The position numbers and the translations under genes are program-made. 18,249 nucleotides of DNA from JBBRUG01 sp038247995 (lineage in GTDB: Bacteria; Chloroflexota; Chloroflexia; Chloroflexales; Chloroflexaceae), in NCBI GenBank assembly GCA_038247995.1, contig JBBRUG010000090.1, positions 1-18,249 on the forward strand, written 5' to 3'. Positions 15,475 through 18,249 of this stretch are shown here, piece after piece. Positions within the stretch are counted from its first letter, which is position 1. Every line of letters begins with the position of its first letter. Below the pieces are notes generated by a model, which was not told the origin of the DNA, ran no database searches, and was given only the letters and a program-made list of their open reading frames with translations.

Positions 15475-15690
15475 GTGACGAGTGACAAGTGACGAGTGAT
15501 GCCTGCGTACCCTGAGCCTTCGTCTCGGCTCAGGCCGGGGTAGGCCGAAGGCCGTATCGAATCGCAGGGTGATGCGTGTGGCGTGAAAACGAGCATCCGT
15601 CGTCTGTCGTCCGGCGTCCGGCGCCCCCTGAGCGTGTCGAAGGGTCGTCTTCCGTCCATCGTCGCAATGCCAGATCATAACCCGAAAGGA
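15475..15690 (+). repeat. Repeat-rich spacer with hairpin and palindromic elements
   Basis: GTGACGAGTGACAAGTGACG (about 15475-15499) is a microrepeat run. CCTGAGCC (15511-15518) pairs with GGCTCAGG (15527-15534) in a perfect 8-bp hairpin that may end the upstream transcript. A CGTCTGTCGTCCGGCGTCCG run follows at about 15601-15620. CCCTGAGCGTGTCGAAGGG at 15626-15644 is an imperfect palindrome of a kind common between genes in many environmental genomes. No gene is seen in this spacer. Confidence 0.65.
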
Positions 15691-15696
15691 GTTGCC

Positions 15697-16326
15697 ATGG
15701 CAGATGAATACATCCTCGACACGCCACGGGTGCGCCGGTTCATCGCCGATGTCGCTAAGGCGCTGAGTGAACGCCCGGTCGCCGAGGCGCTGGAACAACT
15801 GCGCCCGACGTTTGCCGATCTGCTCGCTGATCCGACATGGCTACCCGATGAATATATGCGCCCCGCCGCAGAGAGCGGTATGGGCGGCGGGATCGCGACC
15901 TGGCTGATCTACCGCGCCGCTGATGGCGGACTCGCGCTTTTTAGCCTGGTTGTACCACCCGCCAGCGCCACACCCGTTCACGATCACCTGGCCTGGGGCT
16001 TGGTTGGGCTTTACACCGGCGAACAGGATGAGCGGGTCTACAAGCGATTACCGTCTGCGCCCGAGCACATCCACGCCGCCGACTACGCGCAGCTGGAACT
16101 TGCCGAACAGAACCATCTGCGCCCCGGCGACTTCTATGTACTCATGCCGCCTGAAGGTGACATTCACAGCGTAGCGACGATCTCCAGCAGCGCGTCGGTG
16201 AGCATTCATTTACTCGGCAATGACACTGGTTGCACCTGGCGCCACGCCTATGAACCCGACTCGGGCGCCGTGCGCGCCTTCAAGTCGGGTTGGAGTAATG
16301 TGGAATGCAAGGAGGAAGATGCGTAA
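15697..16326 (+). CDS. Cupin-type thiol dioxygenase (cysteine / 3-mercaptopropionate dioxygenase-like)
   Basis: 209 aa. A helical N terminus precedes a cupin barrel. TPVHDHLAWGLVGLYTGEQD (92-111) supplies H95 and H97, and GDIHSV (154-159) supplies H157, giving the three-His iron site of thiol dioxygenases; HLLGND (171-176) closes the barrel. These non-haem Fe(II) enzymes add O2 to a thiol to give a sulfinate. The substrate could be cysteine, 3-mercaptopropionate or a related thiol; the family is the COG5553-like branch and I cannot pick one. Start ATG 15697 has AAAGGAG at ideal spacing. An in-frame GTG at 15583 would run through repeat DNA. It lies on the same strand as the rhodanese gene but behind a 222-bp repeat-rich spacer, so it may have its own promoter. 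Confidence 0.87.
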   Translation: MADEYILDTPRVRRFIADVAKALSERPVAEALEQLRPTFADLLADPTWLPDEYMRPAAESGMGGGIATWLIYRAADGGLALFSLVVPPASATPVHDHLAWGLVGLYTGEQDERVYKRLPSAPEHIHAADYAQLELAEQNHLRPGDFYVLMPPEGDIHSVATISSSASVSIHLLGNDTGCTWRHAYEPDSGAVRAFKSGWSNVECKEEDA

Positions 16327-16349
16327 CATGAGCTTCGCTCACGTCACGC
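16321..16349. terminator. Hairpin over the thiol dioxygenase stop, shared by convergent genes
   Basis: A 13-position stem (16321-16333 with 16337-16349, loop TTC) has only two A/C mismatches. It includes the TAA of the dioxygenase gene and ends 8 bp before the stop codon of the opposing HAD gene. There is no U-tract, so termination efficiency is uncertain. Confidence 0.5.
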
Positions 16350-16357
16350 ATCGTTGG

Positions 16358-17044
16358 TTAGCCCAGGATCGCCGCCAGCACGGCGTCGGTGTCGCTGAGG
16401 TCGGCGAGGAGTGCGTCGGGGGCGTGGGCGCTGAGATCGGCGAGGGCGTAAGGGCCGGTGGCGACGGCTACTGTACGTGCGCCGTTGGCTTTGCCGCAGG
16501 CAATATCGTTCGGGGTGTCGCCGATGATCACGATCTGCGGCCCGCCAAAACGCCGCCCGTAACGGTGGGCGGCGCGCTCAGCGGCGATCGGCACAAGTTC
16601 CGGGCGATGGTGGTGGTCGTCGCCATAAGCGCCCGCCTCCAGATCGAGCAGCGGCAAAAGGCCGGTACATTCCAGCTTGATCCGCGCAATCGCGGCCATA
16701 TTGCCGGTGAGCGGCGCCTGGCGAGCATAACTGCCCAGCGCTTCAAGGGCAGCAAGCACGCCGGGAAAGATCGTCGAGCGGGCGGCAAGTGCGGCGCGCT
16801 GCGGCTCCAGCAACGCCAGGTAAGCCGCCTTAAACTCGTGGAGTCGCTCGGCGACGTGCGCAACATCCAGGCTCGGGAAGCTCTCGCGAATAATTTGCCA
16901 GTCGGTCTTTCCGGCATAATGCGTACGCGCCATCGGCGCCGTTGGGCCAACCACCTGCTGCATCGCGGCGCGCATCGCCGCGGCCGCAATCCCGTCCGTG
17001 CTCAGTAGCGTACCGTCAACATCCCACAGTATCAGCCGATCCAT
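16358..17044 (-). CDS. HAD-superfamily hydrolase (phosphoglycolate-phosphatase-like)
   Basis: 228 aa. Motif I is WDVDGTLL with nucleophile D8 and acid/base D10. A helical cap follows (about 15-90). Motif II is LTGN with T113. A basic residue near 124 (RIKLE) may act as motif III. Motif IV is GDTPNDIACGKANGA with D176 and D180 for Mg2+. The phrase GAYGDD near 138-143 and the general layout fit the Gph/PGP-like branch of HAD phosphatases, which remove phosphate from small metabolites. The substrate cannot be read from sequence. The upstream region consists of the ten-unit tandem array, so its promoter or ribosome site is unclear. Confidence 0.88.
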   Translation of the reverse strand: MDRLILWDVDGTLLSTDGIAAAAMRAAMQQVVGPTAPMARTHYAGKTDWQIIRESFPSLDVAHVAERLHEFKAAYLALLEPQRAALAARSTIFPGVLAALEALGSYARQAPLTGNMAAIARIKLECTGLLPLLDLEAGAYGDDHHHRPELVPIAAERAAHRYGRRFGGPQIVIIGDTPNDIACGKANGARTVAVATGPYALADLSAHAPDALLADLSDTDAVLAAILG

Positions 17045-17060
17045 GTAATTCCTATCTCAT

Positions 17061-17284
17061 CTCACTGAAGGCACTGACCGCGCCACTGAAGGCACTGACG
17101 GCGCACCGCTGAGAGCACTGACCGCACACCGCTGAGAGCACTGACCGCACACCGCTGAGAGCACTGACCGCGCGCCACTGAAGGCACTGATCGCACGCCA
17201 CTGAAGGCACTGATCGCACGCCACTGAGGCCACTGACGGCACACCGCTGAGAGCACTGATCGCACGCCACTGAGGCCACTGAAC
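17061..17284. repeat. Tandem array of ten ~23-bp units
   Basis: Units 3 to 10 (17101-17284) are each exactly 23 bp with consensus GCACRCCRCTGARRGCACTG followed by AYC or ACG; two shorter copies (19 and 21 bp) precede them. Each unit contains two CACTGA/CGCTGA words about 9 bp apart, suggesting growth from a shorter ancestral repeat. Units 4 and 5 are identical. There are no spacers, so this is not a CRISPR array. It fills the gap between the receiver gene (17311-17694) and the HAD gene. Because 23 is not a multiple of three and the unit lacks stops on the minus strand, all minus frames stay open across it; these frames are not genes. Confidence 0.95.
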
Positions 17285-17310
17285 CCGCACATTGACAGGT
17301 CGAGCCGCAC

Positions 17311-17694
17311 CTAGCGCGGTAATGCTTTGCGCGGCGGTGTGCCAATGTAGTGATGCACCGTTGCGAGCAATTCATCAAGGTCGATCGGCTTGGCCAGGAA
17401 CGTTTCAAACCCGGCGTCAATCATCAACTCACGGTCGTCTTCGCCGAGGCCGCTTACCGCGATCGCCGGACACGGCGCGAAGTCGGGCAGGCCGCGCAAC
17501 ATCCCGAGTAGTTGCGGCCCATCCTGGTCGGGCAGACGCATGTCAATCATCAACAGATGATACGCTCGGCGCTGGGCAAAGGTGAGCGCTTCTTGCGCAT
17601 CACCGGCCACATCGACTGCATAACCCTGGCTCATCAGAAAGCGACTGATCACCTGCTGCATCAGCGGATTGTCATCGACCAGAAGCACCTGCAT
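17311..17694 (-). CDS. Stand-alone receiver-domain protein (CheY-like)
   Basis: 127 aa, one receiver domain only. Acidic pocket D7/D8, phospho-acceptor D51 (LLMIDMRLPDQDG), switch residue S81 (AVSGLG) and K102-P103 are all in place. The residues resemble receivers found at the C terminus of hybrid kinases. No output domain or kinase lies next to it; the histidine kinase 10 kb away is a possible but unsupported partner. The ATG has AAAGGA about 10 nt upstream. The same-strand HAD gene lies 266 bp downstream, behind the tandem array. Confidence 0.88.
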   Translation of the reverse strand: MQVLLVDDNPLMQQVISRFLMSQGYAVDVAGDAQEALTFAQRRAYHLLMIDMRLPDQDGPQLLGMLRGLPDFAPCPAIAVSGLGEDDRELMIDAGFETFLAKPIDLDELLATVHHYIGTPPRKALPR

Positions 17695-17711
17695 CGGCGC
17701 GATCCTTTCGG

Positions 17712-17766
17712 TGAGCGGTAGAGCAGTAAATCGGTAAAACGGTAGGGCGGTAAACCGGTAGGGCGA
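17712..17766. repeat. Degenerate microrepeat patch (CGGTAAA/CGGTAGGG words)
   Basis: GCGGTAGAGCAGTAAATCGG, then CGGTAAAACGGTAGGGCGG and a further copy form one run upstream of the receiver gene. The words match those at 2622-2653 and 4950-5049. Confidence 0.8.
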
Positions 17767-17849
17767 ACCAACTCAACTTGATCGAAAGTATACCGCATTC
17801 TAGGAAAGGGCGGTAGCCGGTGGGCGATGGACTGCTGACGATAGACGGG

Positions 17850-18096
17850 GTCGCCGAGATGTCGCAGCGCTCGACGCGGTAAGCCTGGCGCTGCTGGGCG
17901 CGCAGACCTGCGACAACGCCCTCAACGAAAACGCCGCCTGGCACAATGTACGGCTAGGGGCTGGGAATACACCATCGACGGCTACGTGGAAGAGATCCGC
18001 GAAGTGAGCACGATGGCCCGGCAGATCGCGATGCTGTTGCTGCTAGGACCGGGAAGGGGCGATTACCTGGGCGGGCGGCGGGCGAGGGCGCAGTGA
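17850..18096 (+). pseudogene. Probable frameshifted gene remnant
   Basis: Two stretches with coding-like composition lie in adjacent plus frames. One reads DVAALDAVSLALLGAQTCDN and then NALNENAAWHNVRLG, ending near 17960. The second continues in another frame as EYTIDGYVEEIREVSTMARQ then IAMLLLLG, ending at TGA 18094-18096. A one-base shift near 17961-17965 would join them. I find no start codon with a ribosome site and do not recognise the product. The upstream end is not defined. Confidence 0.35.
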
Positions 18097-18120
18097 CCAC
18101 AGACCACGGGACCATTGGGC

Positions 18121-18215
18121 ATGCGTGGGGCTGCCCCACGCATCCCTTACGCCGCCCCGCCGCCCGTACGGGCGGACCTGCGTGTCCGCCCGGGGCAGCC
18201 ACACGGGGCTGCCCC
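18121..18215. repeat. Cluster of GC-rich hairpins (REP-like)
   Basis: Several perfect inverted repeats follow each other. ATGCGTGGGG/CCCCACGCAT (18121-18143) has a 3-nt loop. CCGCCCGTACGGGCGG (18160-18175) is a 16-bp palindrome. CGGGCGGAC/GTCCGCCCG (18169-18192) overlaps and competes with it. GGGGCAGC/GCTGCCCC lies at 18192-18215. GGGGCTGCCCC occurs twice as a direct repeat. No gene is seen from 18097 to the window end. Confidence 0.75.
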
Positions 18216-18249
18216 CTACACGCTTCCCGCCCCGCCGCCCTCCGCGCCC

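Noticed and set aside
17061..17284. Possible CRISPR array
   Set aside because: Units are contiguous at 23 bp with no unique spacers, and no cas gene is present.
17052..17420. Open minus-strand reading frames of 77-122 codons rich in Cys, Ser and Val across the tandem array
   Set aside because: All three minus frames are open because a 23-bp unit without stops cycles through every frame. There is no conserved frame or ribosome site, and the longest overlaps the receiver gene.
17672..18202. Minus-strand frames of 82-90 codons in the right-hand end
   Set aside because: They run through microrepeats or hairpin arms, lack ribosome sites and show no domain.

Overview
The window most likely comes from a Chloroflexota chromosome, probably the Chloroflexales/Roseiflexus side. 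This is an inference. It rests on moderately high GC protein-coding DNA, a 16S rRNA gene that ends in its own terminator with no 23S gene behind it, and intergenic patches of short degenerate repeats of a kind I associate with filamentous Chloroflexota. No single marker settles the taxonomy, and the 16S fragment is too short to place.

Layout, left to right. Bases 1-72 are the 3' end of a 16S rRNA gene. A strong hairpin at 145-179 is shared with a convergent dynamin-like GTPase gene (194-1954, minus). Next on the minus strand come a small three-helix membrane protein (2219-2566) and a secreted zinc metalloprotease-like protein with an inserted PA domain (2696-4945). A signalling block follows: a lone receiver protein (5164-5562, minus), a soluble GAF-domain histidine kinase (5712-7127, minus) and, divergently, a receiver plus winged-helix response regulator (7231-8031, plus). 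The 103-bp spacer between the last two holds two near-consensus promoters that face each other across a small palindrome.

The most unusual block is 8149-11453. It encodes a caspase/gingipain-fold (CD-clan-like) protein of 713 aa with a His/Cys dyad, a Pro-rich linker and a C-terminal domain of about 105 aa. An unknown 251-aa protein follows. Then comes a 109-aa protein that is a stand-alone copy of the protease's C-terminal domain (shared KLDGD core). A SufE-like gene follows directly. I consider the protease / unknown / stand-alone-domain trio the best candidate here for an undescribed system, possibly a protease with a matching adaptor or regulator.

The right half holds a DUF457/YdjM-like membrane protein (minus), a 64-codon ORF on the minus strand behind a textbook sigma70-type promoter, and a plus-strand group of aldehyde dehydrogenase, two-domain rhodanese and cupin thiol dioxygenase, which points to organosulfur or thiol catabolism. 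A HAD phosphatase and a lone receiver protein (both minus) follow, separated by a ten-unit tandem array of about 23 bp. The last 550 bp hold a microrepeat patch, a probable frameshifted gene remnant and a cluster of GC-rich hairpins.

Short degenerate repeat patches recur at most gene boundaries, usually on the 5' side. In two places they supply the last codons of a gene.
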